Part shown: piece by piece, positions 54,680 to 63,600 of the stretch | Numbering within the stretch: the stretch's first letter is position 1 | Layout of the letters: each line of letters opens with the position of its first letter | Assembly (NCBI RefSeq): GCF_026625745.1 | Contig: NZ_CP113061.1 | Location: 1 to 64,000 of the forward strand | DNA length: 64,000 bases | Reading direction: 5' to 3' | Origin: Asticcacaulis sp. SL142 | Lineage (GTDB): Bacteria > Pseudomonadota > Alphaproteobacteria > Caulobacterales > Caulobacteraceae | The notes under the pieces: generated by a model | Seen by the model: only the letters and a program-made list of their open reading frames with translations | Told to the model about the DNA's origin: nothing | The model's database searches: none | Translations under genes and position numbers: made by a program

Positions 54680-55591
54680 TTATGCCGGAATACGCGCAGA
54701 GCCGAGACCGGTGCCTGCCCCTTGCGCCAGTAGCAGCGCGCCTTCGACGGCGTCGCTTTCGGGCTCACTGAGCAGGGCAGCGTCACGGCCCGACAGCCAC
54801 GGCCGGATCGGTTCGGACAGGCCGCCGACGAGGGCGATCTTGGCAGCCCCCAGGGCATGCAGCCGTTGCAGGTAAAGGCCGATCTCGCTGGCCACGGTTT
54901 TGACCAGGCCAACCGCCACCGGATCGCCCTGTTCGGCATAGCTCATGATCAGCGGGGCCAGCGCGCCGTAATCGCTGGGGGTGGCGGTATCGACAAAGGC
55001 GATGACATCGGCGGCATGGCCCCCGAAGGAGGCGATGATTTCCTGCGTAAAATCGGTGGACGGCGCGATCTTATCATAGCCACGCAGAGCGGCCCGCAGG
55101 GCTTCGCGCCCCAGACCGGCGGCGGAACCGTCATCGCCGACTTCAAAGCCCCAGCCGCCAATGCCGCGGCCGATGCCATTGTTAAAGATATAGCCTGCCG
55201 AGCCGGTGCCGGAAATCAGGATCGCGCCATCCTTACCTGAAAAGGCCCCAAGGCAGGCGGCGTGGGCGTCGCTGGAGGCGCGGATCGCGCCGAAATTAGG
55301 ACCGGAATCGATGGTGACCTGCGCGCCGGTGGGCGAGGAAATCCCCGCCAACCCCAGACCAATATGAATGTCGGGCAGGTCGGCATGGGTAAGCTCTGCC
55401 AGAGCCAAGGCTTCATCGACCGCGGCCATGATATTGCTCCAGACCAGACCAAGGCCCAGACGGATATTGCTGGCACCGCCATAGCCTTCGCTTAAGGTTT
55501 GGCCCGCGCGGGTCTTGAGACGCGCCCGGCAGCGGGTGCCGCCGCCGTCGATGCCGATGTAATAGAGAGGAGGGGGGGCAAGGTCTTGCAT
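54680..55591 (-). CDS. nagK: N-acetylglucosamine kinase, BadF/BadG type
   Basis: A 303-residue ASKHA kinase that would phosphorylate imported GlcNAc to GlcNAc-6-phosphate. ATG 55591 (MQDLAPPPL) is used; the longer frame would overlap the transporter gene. Visible motifs are the phosphate-1 loop YIGIDGGGTRCRARL, GLAGIS, phosphate-2 ISGTGSAGYI, GWGFEVGDDGSAAGLGREAL, and adenosine-loop KIALVGGLSE. The non-PTS permease upstream requires a kinase of this kind. Confidence 0.9.
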   Translation of the reverse strand: MQDLAPPPLYYIGIDGGGTRCRARLKTRAGQTLSEGYGGASNIRLGLGLVWSNIMAAVDEALALAELTHADLPDIHIGLGLAGISSPTGAQVTIDSGPNFGAIRASSDAHAACLGAFSGKDGAILISGTGSAGYIFNNGIGRGIGGWGFEVGDDGSAAGLGREALRAALRGYDKIAPSTDFTQEIIASFGGHAADVIAFVDTATPSDYGALAPLIMSYAEQGDPVAVGLVKTVASEIGLYLQRLHALGAAKIALVGGLSEPIRPWLSGRDAALLSEPESDAVEGALLLAQGAGTGLGSARIPA

Positions 55592-55613
55592 GAAATCTAA
55601 CGCGATAAGAGGA

Positions 55614-56903
55614 CTAATAATTAACTGAGGCGGCTTTGGCCTTGGCGCTCTGTGTGATGGCAAACAGCGCAAAGACCAGAATATAGAGATAGGCGGGGAT
55701 CATAATGACGGCAAAGACGGCTTGAAAATCAAAGCTGCCTTTGAAGTGGGCGAACAGTTGCGGCAGGACGGCCCCGCCCGCAATGCCCATGATCAGGATG
55801 GCTGAGCCGGTTTCGGTAAACTTACCCAGCCCCTTGATGCCGAGCGGGAAGATCGCGGGCCACATCATGGCATTGGCAAAGCCAAGCGCCGCCACAAACC
55901 CGACCGAGACCAGACCGTGGGTCAGATACGCACCCAGACAGAACGCAACGCCTAAGACCGCTGAGATCGCCAGATAGCGTTCCTGCGAGATAAGGCGCGG
56001 GATGATGATCAGACCGACGACATAGCCGATCAGCATACCGACCAGAGTGAACGAGGTGAAGTATTTGGTGATATCGAGCGGGATACCAAAGGCCGCGCCA
56101 TAGGTGCCGATGGCGTCACCGGCCATGACTTCGACGCCGACATAACAAAACAGCGCCACGAAGCCGAGCCACAGTTGCGGAAAGGCAAAGATGCTCTTGC
56201 CCGTCGTGTCGGAGGCTTTGGACTCATTGGCTTGATCGCTGATTTCAGGCAGGGGCGATTTGGCGACAGCAAAGGCTAGCACGGCCAGCAAAGCCGCCAT
56301 GCCGAGATAGGGCAGGTGGATCTTTTGCGCAAAGGCATCAAGCAGGGCTTCGCGGGCAACGGGATCGGTGGCGGCTTCGACCTGGGCTGCGAATTCCCCG
56401 ACGCCATTGAGCACCAGACCGCCGACGACGATGGGGGCCAAAATACCCGCGATCTTATTGCAGATACCCATGAAGGCGATGCGTTGAGCGGCGGAATCGA
56501 TGGGGCCAAGGATGGAGATATAGGGGTTAGACGCGGTTTGCAGCAGGGCCAGACCCGCGCCAATGATAAACAGGCCGGTCAGCGCGCCTTCAAAAATGCG
56601 CATGGTGGCCAGTTGTCCGAAGATTGCCGCCCCTACGGCCATGACCAAAAGCCCCAGCGCCATGCCTTTTTTCATGCCGGTCTTTTTCAGGATCGCCGCG
56701 GACGGCAAGGCCAGAAAGAAATAGGACATGTAAAAGACCGTCACCACCAGAAAGGCTTCGACATCCGACAGGGTGAAGGCCAGTTGCACAAAGGTGATCA
56801 GCGGCCCGTTCAGCCAGGTGACAAAGCCGAAGATAAAGAACATGCCGCCAATAATGCTCATGGCGAGTAAGGGAGATCGGGTAGTTTCAGACGGTGGCGA
56901 CAT
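55614..56903 (-). CDS. nagP: GlcNAc permease NagP, FucP-type MFS transporter
   Basis: A 429-residue proton-coupled sugar transporter with 12 predicted membrane segments. It opens GGMFFIFGFVTWLNGPLI, the FucP/NagP hallmark, and has LLQTASNPYISILGP and FANAMMWPAIFPLGIKGLGK in the two halves. It imports GlcNAc across the inner membrane without phosphorylating it. The AGGGGA ribosome site lies upstream of ATG 56903. It follows nagX by 12 bases. Confidence 0.92.
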   Translation of the reverse strand: MSPPSETTRSPLLAMSIIGGMFFIFGFVTWLNGPLITFVQLAFTLSDVEAFLVVTVFYMSYFFLALPSAAILKKTGMKKGMALGLLVMAVGAAIFGQLATMRIFEGALTGLFIIGAGLALLQTASNPYISILGPIDSAAQRIAFMGICNKIAGILAPIVVGGLVLNGVGEFAAQVEAATDPVAREALLDAFAQKIHLPYLGMAALLAVLAFAVAKSPLPEISDQANESKASDTTGKSIFAFPQLWLGFVALFCYVGVEVMAGDAIGTYGAAFGIPLDITKYFTSFTLVGMLIGYVVGLIIIPRLISQERYLAISAVLGVAFCLGAYLTHGLVSVGFVAALGFANAMMWPAIFPLGIKGLGKFTETGSAILIMGIAGGAVLPQLFAHFKGSFDFQAVFAVIMIPAYLYILVFALFAITQSAKAKAASVNY

Positions 56904-56915
56904 AATGGTGATCCC

Positions 56916-58034
56916 CTAAAGCTTAATGATGATGTTTTTACGATCCATCCACCAGCCCAGCAGCCAGCAGACGAGCATGTAGACAATGGCGCAGACCAGT
57001 GAGCCGATGGCACCGGGCAGAATAACCTGAAACAGGTGGATGCCCACCCAGTCATAAAGTTTGGTGCCAGCCGGTGTGGTGAAGGTTTGCAAGCTGATGA
57101 CCAGCAGTTCCGAAAACAGATAGATAACGAGCGGATTCTTGCCGAAAATCTCAAAGAATTTGACGCCGAAATTGAGTTTCTGAAGCTCGGTATAGGTGAT
57201 CAGGGCCGCCAGTATCAGGCAGTCGATGCCGATGGTCAAAAGCACAAACGACGACGTCCAGATGCGCTTGGATAACGGAAAGAACAGGCTCCAGATCAGG
57301 CCCGCGGCCACAAGGGCCATACCCGCCACCAGCATCTTCGAGACGGCGGTTCTGTGATCGGTGGTTCGGGTAATGAACAGCCCCGCCAGATATCCGGCCA
57401 GCACATTGACGATGGCGGGCACAGTCGAAAACAGCCCTTCGGGCTCATAGCCCTTGGCCCCGCCGCGGTACATGTGATCGAGGCCGAGGACGGCGCGGTC
57501 GATCTGGGCGCCGATATTACCGGCCATGCTGAGTTGCTCACTGGCAGGCCCAAAGGCCATCAGCGCGCCCCAATAACCGAACAACAGGGCGACACACAGG
57601 GCGATGATGCCCTTGACTGGCAGATAACGTGCGGCAAGGGCTGCGGCACCGTAACAGAGCGCAATCCGTTGCAGCACGCCCATGATGCGGGTTTGGCCAA
57701 TGTCATTAAACGCCCACGACCCGTCGGGAAGCTGATGCACGAACGGGAACCAGTACATCAGGTAGCCGAGCAGAAAAATCAGGGCCGTGCGCTTGGCGAC
57801 CTTAAGCAAAAACTGATCATTCGGCAGGGTACGGCGTGACGCGAACGCCATCGAATTGCCGACCGCAAACAGGAACGATGGAAACACCAGATCAGCCAGC
57901 GTAAAGCCAAACCAAGCCGCGTGCTGAAGCTGATAGAACGGCTCAGCGCCAGCACCTGACGTATTGACGACGATCATCACGCAGACGGTCAGGCCGCGAA
58001 ACACATCCAGAGCGGTAAAGCGCATCCGGTCCAT
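56916..58034 (-). CDS. nagX: NagX, HGSNAT/DUF5009-type membrane protein
   Basis: About 372 residues with about 10 membrane segments. It opens RFTALDVFRGLTVCVMIVVNTSG, the signature of the family that includes human heparan-alpha-glucosaminide N-acetyltransferase and bacterial NagX. Other markers are FTLADLVFPSFLFAVGNSMAF, GVLQRIALCYG and FGKNPLVIYLFSELLVI. ATG 58034 overlaps the GH89 stop (TGATG). NagX is repeatedly found in proteobacterial GlcNAc loci. Proposed roles are inner-membrane transport or acetylation of amino sugars, not settled. Confidence 0.88.
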   Translation of the reverse strand: MDRMRFTALDVFRGLTVCVMIVVNTSGAGAEPFYQLQHAAWFGFTLADLVFPSFLFAVGNSMAFASRRTLPNDQFLLKVAKRTALIFLLGYLMYWFPFVHQLPDGSWAFNDIGQTRIMGVLQRIALCYGAAALAARYLPVKGIIALCVALLFGYWGALMAFGPASEQLSMAGNIGAQIDRAVLGLDHMYRGGAKGYEPEGLFSTVPAIVNVLAGYLAGLFITRTTDHRTAVSKMLVAGMALVAAGLIWSLFFPLSKRIWTSSFVLLTIGIDCLILAALITYTELQKLNFGVKFFEIFGKNPLVIYLFSELLVISLQTFTTPAGTKLYDWVGIHLFQVILPGAIGSLVCAIVYMLVCWLLGWWMDRKNIIIKL

Positions 58035-60316
58035 CACGCCTCACTCAGGCGCTTAAGGATCTGGCGCGACAGGGCAAAGGCATCCTTGGGGCGGCGACGG
58101 GTAAAGGTCGCGTTTGTCTTGACCCAGGCCTGCTCCCATGCCGTAATGTCGCGGGTAAAGGCTACCTGATCAAAGGCCTTGCCGGTCACCGCACTGTGGC
58201 GGACAGCGGCCAACAGCTTGGTCCAGCGCGGCAGGTAGAAATCCTTATACATCCCCTGCCATGCCTTGGAGGCATAGTCGTTGAGATTGCCAAGCCCGCC
58301 CCAGACGGTGACCTGCGCCTTGGCATTGAGGACGTAATAATCGGATTCAGGCTTGGTGTCGCCGTAAGCGCGGGCCTCATCGATCCAACTCGACAGGGTG
58401 TCGGGCTGATCCCCCAGCAGGCTATCGACCATGAGCATCAGCTCGGTGAATTTGGCGCGTTTGGCATCCCCGGCGGCAAGGTCGCCCTTTTCGTAGTCGG
58501 TGATGGCCCGCATCAGGAGATAGTCGATTGCTTCTGACGCCAGATGGCGGATGGCATCGATGACGTCGTGGCGATAAAGCGGTGAGCCTTCAAAGCCTTT
58601 GAGCGACAAAAATTCCGTCACGGCCTTATGCAGCAAAGCGCGGTCACCGGGATGGCCCTCAAAGCTGGTGATGGCGGCCTGCGGGCGTTTAAAGACCATG
58701 TAGGCGCCGGCGGCCTTGTTCCACCAGCGCGGCGTCCAGTATTTAGTGGTATAAACTGACCTGCGATAATCACTCCATGCACTCAAAAGCGCAGGTGTCA
58801 CGCGGCCATAGCGGCCCTTCAGATAGGTGGCGATCCAGTCATCGACGGAACCCTTGCCGCCGCCCCACGCGATGTCATAGCAATATTCATAGGCGATCGA
58901 GTTATTGTGCAGGCCTTCGGGGAACATGCCAAAGCCCTTGAGCGCGCCGGTCTTCGGATTGCCCTCCAGCCCGCCAATGTCGGCCTTATAGAAATCAAGA
59001 TCGGCATAGACCGGGTTTGAGGCCCCATAATTATGAACATATCCATAGATCCACGGCTTGCCCTGAAAGGCGTCGGTCGTTTGCCACACGCCCGGATAAC
59101 GGTCATTGCCGATATCGAGGATCATCAGCTTATCGTCCGGCACTTTACTTAAAAACGCACCAATGGCGTCCGCCGACCAGAAATGCTTATCGGCCCCGAA
59201 CAGCCAGCCCTGCATGACCCAGACGGCGTCAGGGTTAGCGCCGCGAATGGAGTCGTAAATCGCCTGCCCGTAGGCGGCCAGTCGCTCAGATTTCAGCGCC
59301 GGATCGACGACGGTTTCGGTTTCCTTGGTATTGGCCGTGCCGTCGCCATATTTGGCGTTTTTCACGTCCGAGCCGTCTTTGGAAATCGGCGGCAGCATCT
59401 CATTGAAGCTGTCGGCCAGATAATACTGACCCTCGCCGTAGGTCGCCGTATAAAGTTCGATAAAGCGCTTGGCGATCACGGCAAACAAGGGATCGGCCGG
59501 ATCAAGCCAGTAGGTTTCATGAAAGCCTTCCCACGGCCGCATGGGATAGATGCGGGCCTCCGGGTGCTTTTGCGCAAACGCCTTGGGGACATAGCCGCCA
59601 AAGGCCGGCAGGATCGGCGTCATGCCGAGATCACGCATGGATTTCAAAAGCTTGACCTGAAGGGCGCGTTTCTTTTCGATCCACGCTTGCGGCACCGGGG
59701 GCATGTAGCCTTCGATATTGCCCATGCGGTGCCAGGGCGTGAACGCCGGGCCGGAGAAATAGTCGCCCAGTTCGGTATCGCTAAGACCCAGTTCACGCCA
59801 CAGCGATTGCCAGACAAATTCCTGACCTTCCATGGCCAGCGGCATGTCGATGCCGTGCAGGGCCATCCAGTCGAGTTCCTTCTGCCAGCGCGCCCAGCCC
59901 CAGAACGGCGTCGTATAGCCAAAGGTGCAGGTGTTCATATAGACGCGGTGGGCGAATGGGGTGGTCACTTTTCCCGTATCGGCGGCGGGCAGGGGGCTAA
60001 GCAGAGCGACGCGGTTGCCTTCCCAGCTTACATTGGCCGCTCCGATAGAGGTCAGGTAGCTGTACGCACCGCGGGTCAGGGCCACCGGCGATGAGCCTTC
60101 GATGGCGACCGTGTCCTTGGCGGATTTAACGGCAAAATAGGGTTCCGCCCCGCCGGTAAGCTTAAGTTTTATGTCCTTGGCGCGCGTGCCCATCAGGCGG
60201 CCCAAAACCGCGCGGGCGGCGGTGGTTTTGTCCTCAGCCGCAAAGGCGGGTGCCGTGGTAAAGGCCATGGCAGCCAGTGATTGCATCAGGGCCTGACGGC
60301 GGGATACAGCAGACAT
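58034..60316 (-). CDS. GH89 alpha-N-acetylglucosaminidase
   Basis: About 760 residues from ATG 60316 (MSAVSRRQAL), which has AAAGG five bases upstream; ATG 60334 is an alternative. The signal peptide has twin arginines (SRRQALMQSLAAMAF) and ends AFA-A. The NAGLU N-terminal domain is about 30-110, the catalytic barrel about 120-450, and the C-terminal helical domain beyond. Probable catalytic glutamates are in YLADSFNEMLPP and GMFPEGLHNN. The enzyme releases terminal alpha-linked GlcNAc. It heads the nag operon and would feed GlcNAc to NagP in the periplasm. Confidence 0.92.
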   Translation of the reverse strand: MSAVSRRQALMQSLAAMAFTTAPAFAAEDKTTAARAVLGRLMGTRAKDIKLKLTGGAEPYFAVKSAKDTVAIEGSSPVALTRGAYSYLTSIGAANVSWEGNRVALLSPLPAADTGKVTTPFAHRVYMNTCTFGYTTPFWGWARWQKELDWMALHGIDMPLAMEGQEFVWQSLWRELGLSDTELGDYFSGPAFTPWHRMGNIEGYMPPVPQAWIEKKRALQVKLLKSMRDLGMTPILPAFGGYVPKAFAQKHPEARIYPMRPWEGFHETYWLDPADPLFAVIAKRFIELYTATYGEGQYYLADSFNEMLPPISKDGSDVKNAKYGDGTANTKETETVVDPALKSERLAAYGQAIYDSIRGANPDAVWVMQGWLFGADKHFWSADAIGAFLSKVPDDKLMILDIGNDRYPGVWQTTDAFQGKPWIYGYVHNYGASNPVYADLDFYKADIGGLEGNPKTGALKGFGMFPEGLHNNSIAYEYCYDIAWGGGKGSVDDWIATYLKGRYGRVTPALLSAWSDYRRSVYTTKYWTPRWWNKAAGAYMVFKRPQAAITSFEGHPGDRALLHKAVTEFLSLKGFEGSPLYRHDVIDAIRHLASEAIDYLLMRAITDYEKGDLAAGDAKRAKFTELMLMVDSLLGDQPDTLSSWIDEARAYGDTKPESDYYVLNAKAQVTVWGGLGNLNDYASKAWQGMYKDFYLPRWTKLLAAVRHSAVTGKAFDQVAFTRDITAWEQAWVKTNATFTRRRPKDAFALSRQILKRLSEA

Positions 60317-60360
60317 GAAAACCTTTTTTTGCATATGAGTACCCGGCAACGAGTAATAGT

Positions 60361-60410
60361 AAAAAAGGTGCGAGACTTAAATCTTGAGGGTAAAGTTCAG
60401 GTCTCGCACC
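60361..60410 (-). terminator. Terminator/attenuator between the TonB receptor and the nag operon
   Basis: GGTGCGAGAC (60367-60376) and GTCTCGCACC (60401-60410) form a perfect 10-bp stem with a 24-base loop. On the minus strand it is followed by CC-free T6 (60366-60361). It stops transcripts of the receptor about 45 bases before the GH89 start and could work as a leaky terminator. Confidence 0.75.
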
Positions 60411-60415
60411 AGTGT

Positions 60416-60451
60416 AAGGCGGGCTTTCGGGAGGGAGATCGTGCCCGCCTT
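60416..60451 (-). terminator. Second hairpin after the TonB receptor gene
   Basis: AAGGCGGGC (60416-60424) and GCCCGCCTT (60443-60451) form a perfect 9-bp stem with an 18-base loop, 15 bases beyond the receptor stop. No T-run follows it on the minus strand. It probably protects the 3' end or works in tandem with the next hairpin. Confidence 0.5.
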
Positions 60452-60466
60452 ATTATCAGAAAACGT

Positions 60467-63142
60467 TTACATTTTGTAGGTAAAGCTTAGCTGGTAGCTT
60501 GGGCCGAATACGCCCAGTTCCTGCCAAATATTTTCGTTGTCCTTATAGGCTTCTTCTTTTTTATTGAAGATGTTCTGACCCGTAAGTGTAAAGCTGGCAT
60601 GATCATTGACGGTGTAGCCGAGTGAAAAATCAACCTGAGTACCTGCTTTGATGGTGTGTCCTTCACGGGCGAAGAAGCTGTCTACACTGGTCTGCTCGTA
60701 TTCGCTTCTATAATTCGCCGACACGCGCGCACTGAAGGTTTCATTTTCCCAGTAACCTGTGACGTTACCGGAATTTTTCGACAGGTTACGCAGCGAGAAG
60801 CCCGTGTTGGAATATTGTGGATCAACATAGGTATAGTTAGCAATGATGCCAAAACCTTCGATCGGTAAAATGGCATCCAGCGACTGCTGCCAATTGACTT
60901 CTGCCCCTTTCAACTTAACCACAGAGGGGTCATTCTGGGTTATGTTGATGTCATAGATCTTGCCGTCTGTACCCATACAGTCGTTAGTCTGGGCATCCAG
61001 CGAAAGGCTGGTGCCATCCCACGAACCCGGACAGGTCAGGGTCGTAAAGGTTCCGTTTTTGACGTCCTTGGCGAACAAACCAAGGCTCAGACCGGCATCG
61101 CGGCCATAGTACCATTCAAGACTGATATCGTAGTTCTTGGCCGTCAACGGCTTTAAGTAGGGCGTGCCCTGATTTACGAACACGGTCGTGATGCCAGAGG
61201 TGTCGGTTGCCTGATACTGGGTCGTATTCAACCGTGAACTGTTATCCAGAATCGGCCGTACAAGCGTTTTGGCTGCGGCCAGTCGCAGAATAAGCGTATC
61301 GGTCAGATCGAATACGACGTTCGCGCTGGGCAAAGTGTTGTTGTACTTAAATGTTGTGGTTTGAACGCCAATAAGGTTCTGGATATCGCAATCACAGCCA
61401 TCCGTCAGGTTTGAGGTCACGCTCTGGTTTGTGACTTCATGACGAATACCGACGTTAGCACGGAACGGTACAACACCGATGTTACCTGAGAAATCTGCCA
61501 TAGCGTAGACCGAGTCGATCGAACGCGTCAGCGAATATGAGTCTTGTGGGTTGTACAGGGCGGGCACCACAATACCTGCATCAGACAGTGCCTTGCGGTA
61601 GGCATTGATGTCTGGCGTAAGCCAGCTTGAAACGCCGGAGACGTTACCATCAAGGAAGCCTGAGACCTTTGGGCCGCTATTGGTATAAGGCGGGATATAG
61701 GCGAAATTATCATCGAAGAAGTCACGGCGTGTAACATATCGATCGAAGTTTTCTTCCTTGGTTTTATATCCGAATTTCAACTTTTGCAGCATGCCGATAT
61801 CAGCGTTGTAGAGCAAGTCAATCTGAGCTGACGTAGAGTCGGTGACCTGGCTGTTCTGGGCGCCATTGGGGTATGATGACCAGGTCAGATTGGATGTTGC
61901 ATACTGGCTGGCGCTGGCGGGATCGCCGGATACATTGAATTTGATATTATCGGAGTCGCTGATATCCAGAGTTCCGGTGGCTTCTCCGGCACCCGTGATG
62001 GCCGCTTCTTCGGTCAGATAGCCATCACCCTTAGTATAGTGAACGGCGGCGTTTAAAACCAGACTTGGCGACAGGTTCCAGCGGGCATATGCGGTATAGG
62101 CCTGGGTTGATAAATCGCGGGTTTCGAGTTGACGGTTGTTATCATAGGCGAAATTGGTCAGGTTGACGACCTTGGCCACGCCGTCTTCGACCACTACGGG
62201 CGTGATGGAGCTTTGGGAGAAGTTGCCGAACACGAGTTGCGTGACGTCGTAATTGGTCTCATCCTTTGAGTACACGCCCGCAAACCCAAGTTTCAGATCT
62301 TCGGTAGCCTTGTATTCCAGGCCGAAGTTGAACTGTGTGCGGTCAGAGGTGCGGTCAATGCGGCGATAACGGAAACGGCGTGGCACCAGCGTACCTGCGG
62401 GGGTAGCGACACCGCCATTGAATTCACCGGTCGTACCGGCGGCGGTGTACCAACGGTCCATAAACAGGTAGTCGGCGCGGTCATCAAGCTGCTGAAAGTT
62501 AAGGCCAGCATAGATGCCCAGCTTGCCATCCAGATACTGGTTCGCATAGGTCAAGCCCACGGCAGGGTTAACGCCTGCATCTGCCAGAGTGGCTTGCTGC
62601 GCCTTTACTGAAACGATCAGCTTCTCGCCCTTGATGTCGAGGGGCTTGGCAGTCGAAATATCAATCGTGCCGGCAAGTCCGCCCATGTCCATGTCAGCGG
62701 TCGGTGACTTATAGACCTGAACACCGCTGGCCAGCTCGGTTTGAATGATGTCGAAGCGGAAGCCGTCGATGAAGTTCGGGTTGGCAAAGTCCTGGCCGTT
62801 GATGGTGACCTTGGCGTATTGTGGCCCAAGGCCGCGCACGCTGATGGTTGCCCCGCGGCCGTTGACGTTCTGAATCTGCACGCCCGGAATGCGTTGAATG
62901 GCTTCGGCGATGTTATCGCTGGGGAACTTACCCAGATCTTCGGCAGATATGCCGTCCGAAACGCGAATGTCGTTTTTCTTAGTCTGAAGTGCGGTGGCGA
63001 GGCTTTTTCTAAAGCCGGTAACCACCACTTCCTGTACGGGCTCATCGGCAGTGGTAGCTGCCTGATCCTGGGCCATGGTTGCGGAGGTCGCCAGAAGCCC
63101 GGTCAGGGCGGTACTCACTAAGACATAGTGCTTGAAAGTCAT
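60467..63142 (-). CDS. TonB-dependent outer-membrane receptor
   Basis: About 891 residues from ATG 63142 (MTFKHYVLVS), chosen for AAGGGGA seven bases upstream. A signal peptide ends TMA-Q. The likely TonB box is EVVVTG (about 38-43). The plug domain covers about 45-165 (SDGISAEDLGKFPSDNIAEAIQRIPGVQI, ISVRGLGPQYAKVTINGQ), and the 22-stranded barrel ends YQLSFTYKM. This is the large Caulobacterales-type receptor used for oligosaccharides. Location next to the nag operon suggests GlcNAc-containing glycans. Its upstream operators suggest hexuronate control instead, so the substrate is open. Confidence 0.92.
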   Translation of the reverse strand: MTFKHYVLVSTALTGLLATSATMAQDQAATTADEPVQEVVVTGFRKSLATALQTKKNDIRVSDGISAEDLGKFPSDNIAEAIQRIPGVQIQNVNGRGATISVRGLGPQYAKVTINGQDFANPNFIDGFRFDIIQTELASGVQVYKSPTADMDMGGLAGTIDISTAKPLDIKGEKLIVSVKAQQATLADAGVNPAVGLTYANQYLDGKLGIYAGLNFQQLDDRADYLFMDRWYTAAGTTGEFNGGVATPAGTLVPRRFRYRRIDRTSDRTQFNFGLEYKATEDLKLGFAGVYSKDETNYDVTQLVFGNFSQSSITPVVVEDGVAKVVNLTNFAYDNNRQLETRDLSTQAYTAYARWNLSPSLVLNAAVHYTKGDGYLTEEAAITGAGEATGTLDISDSDNIKFNVSGDPASASQYATSNLTWSSYPNGAQNSQVTDSTSAQIDLLYNADIGMLQKLKFGYKTKEENFDRYVTRRDFFDDNFAYIPPYTNSGPKVSGFLDGNVSGVSSWLTPDINAYRKALSDAGIVVPALYNPQDSYSLTRSIDSVYAMADFSGNIGVVPFRANVGIRHEVTNQSVTSNLTDGCDCDIQNLIGVQTTTFKYNNTLPSANVVFDLTDTLILRLAAAKTLVRPILDNSSRLNTTQYQATDTSGITTVFVNQGTPYLKPLTAKNYDISLEWYYGRDAGLSLGLFAKDVKNGTFTTLTCPGSWDGTSLSLDAQTNDCMGTDGKIYDINITQNDPSVVKLKGAEVNWQQSLDAILPIEGFGIIANYTYVDPQYSNTGFSLRNLSKNSGNVTGYWENETFSARVSANYRSEYEQTSVDSFFAREGHTIKAGTQVDFSLGYTVNDHASFTLTGQNIFNKKEEAYKDNENIWQELGVFGPSYQLSFTYKM

Positions 63143-63265
63143 AGATTTATCCCCTTTTGGCGTCTGGACACGACCGCTCACATGGAGACAGCGTTGTCCC
63201 ATCACTCGACACCGTTAAATATTAGCTGTGCGGGCAATGCCCTTCCGTGAATACCACTTTGTAGG

Positions 63266-63279
63266 ATTGGAAGGCCAAT
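63266..63279. promoter_or_regulatory. Operator candidate 1 (ATTGG-N4-CCAAT)
   Basis: ATTGGAAGGCCAAT, perfect half-sites with 4-base spacer, 124 bases upstream of the receptor start. Confidence 0.6.
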
Positions 63280-63306
63280 TGCTGAGTTTAGACTATGGCT
63301 TGAAAA

Positions 63307-63320
63307 ATTGGCCTGTCAAT
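63307..63320. promoter_or_regulatory. Operator candidate 2
   Basis: ATTGGCCTGTCAAT, one mismatch in the right half. The flanks extend the symmetry to AAATTGG and TCAATTT. Confidence 0.6.
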
Positions 63321-63344
63321 TTCAATGTCGATTCTGTGAACTTT

Positions 63345-63358
63345 TTTTGTCAGCCAAT
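63345..63358. promoter_or_regulatory. Operator candidate 3 (weak)
   Basis: TTTTGTCAGCCAAT keeps only the right half-site CCAATTT well. It may be a weak or accidental match. Confidence 0.35.
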
Positions 63359-63544
63359 TTTGCGGCTTCGAAAGCTTTGAGATATCGTCTATAAAAATAA
63401 TTATTTATATACAGACTATTATTTGAAATATTTCAGATTGTGGGAATGAAATTCGCAGCTTTATTGGTTGATGTGTGTGATAATTATGTAACTTTAATTG
63501 AATGGAAGAGTCTGGCGGTAAGGTCTGCCGTGTTGGGTTTTGAA

Positions 63545-63558
63545 ATTGGTTGGCCAAT
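63545..63558. promoter_or_regulatory. Operator candidate 4
   Basis: ATTGGTTGGCCAAT within AAATTGG-N4-CCAATTT, an 18-bp perfect palindrome apart from the spacer. It is about 400 bases from the receptor start and 43 bases from the end of the regulator gene. Confidence 0.6.
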
Positions 63559-63600
63559 TTTCAGCGCCAAAATCACTTTGGTATGGTGCGAAATGCCGCC

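Larger units (their letters stand above)
63143..63600. promoter_or_regulatory. Control region upstream of the TonB receptor
   Basis: No gene is supported here. The stretch is AT-rich, especially about 63335-63500, and holds four palindromes of the form ATTGG-N4-CCAAT listed separately. It lies between the stop of the FCD regulator and the receptor start, both on the minus strand, so it should contain the receptor promoter. Confidence 0.6.
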
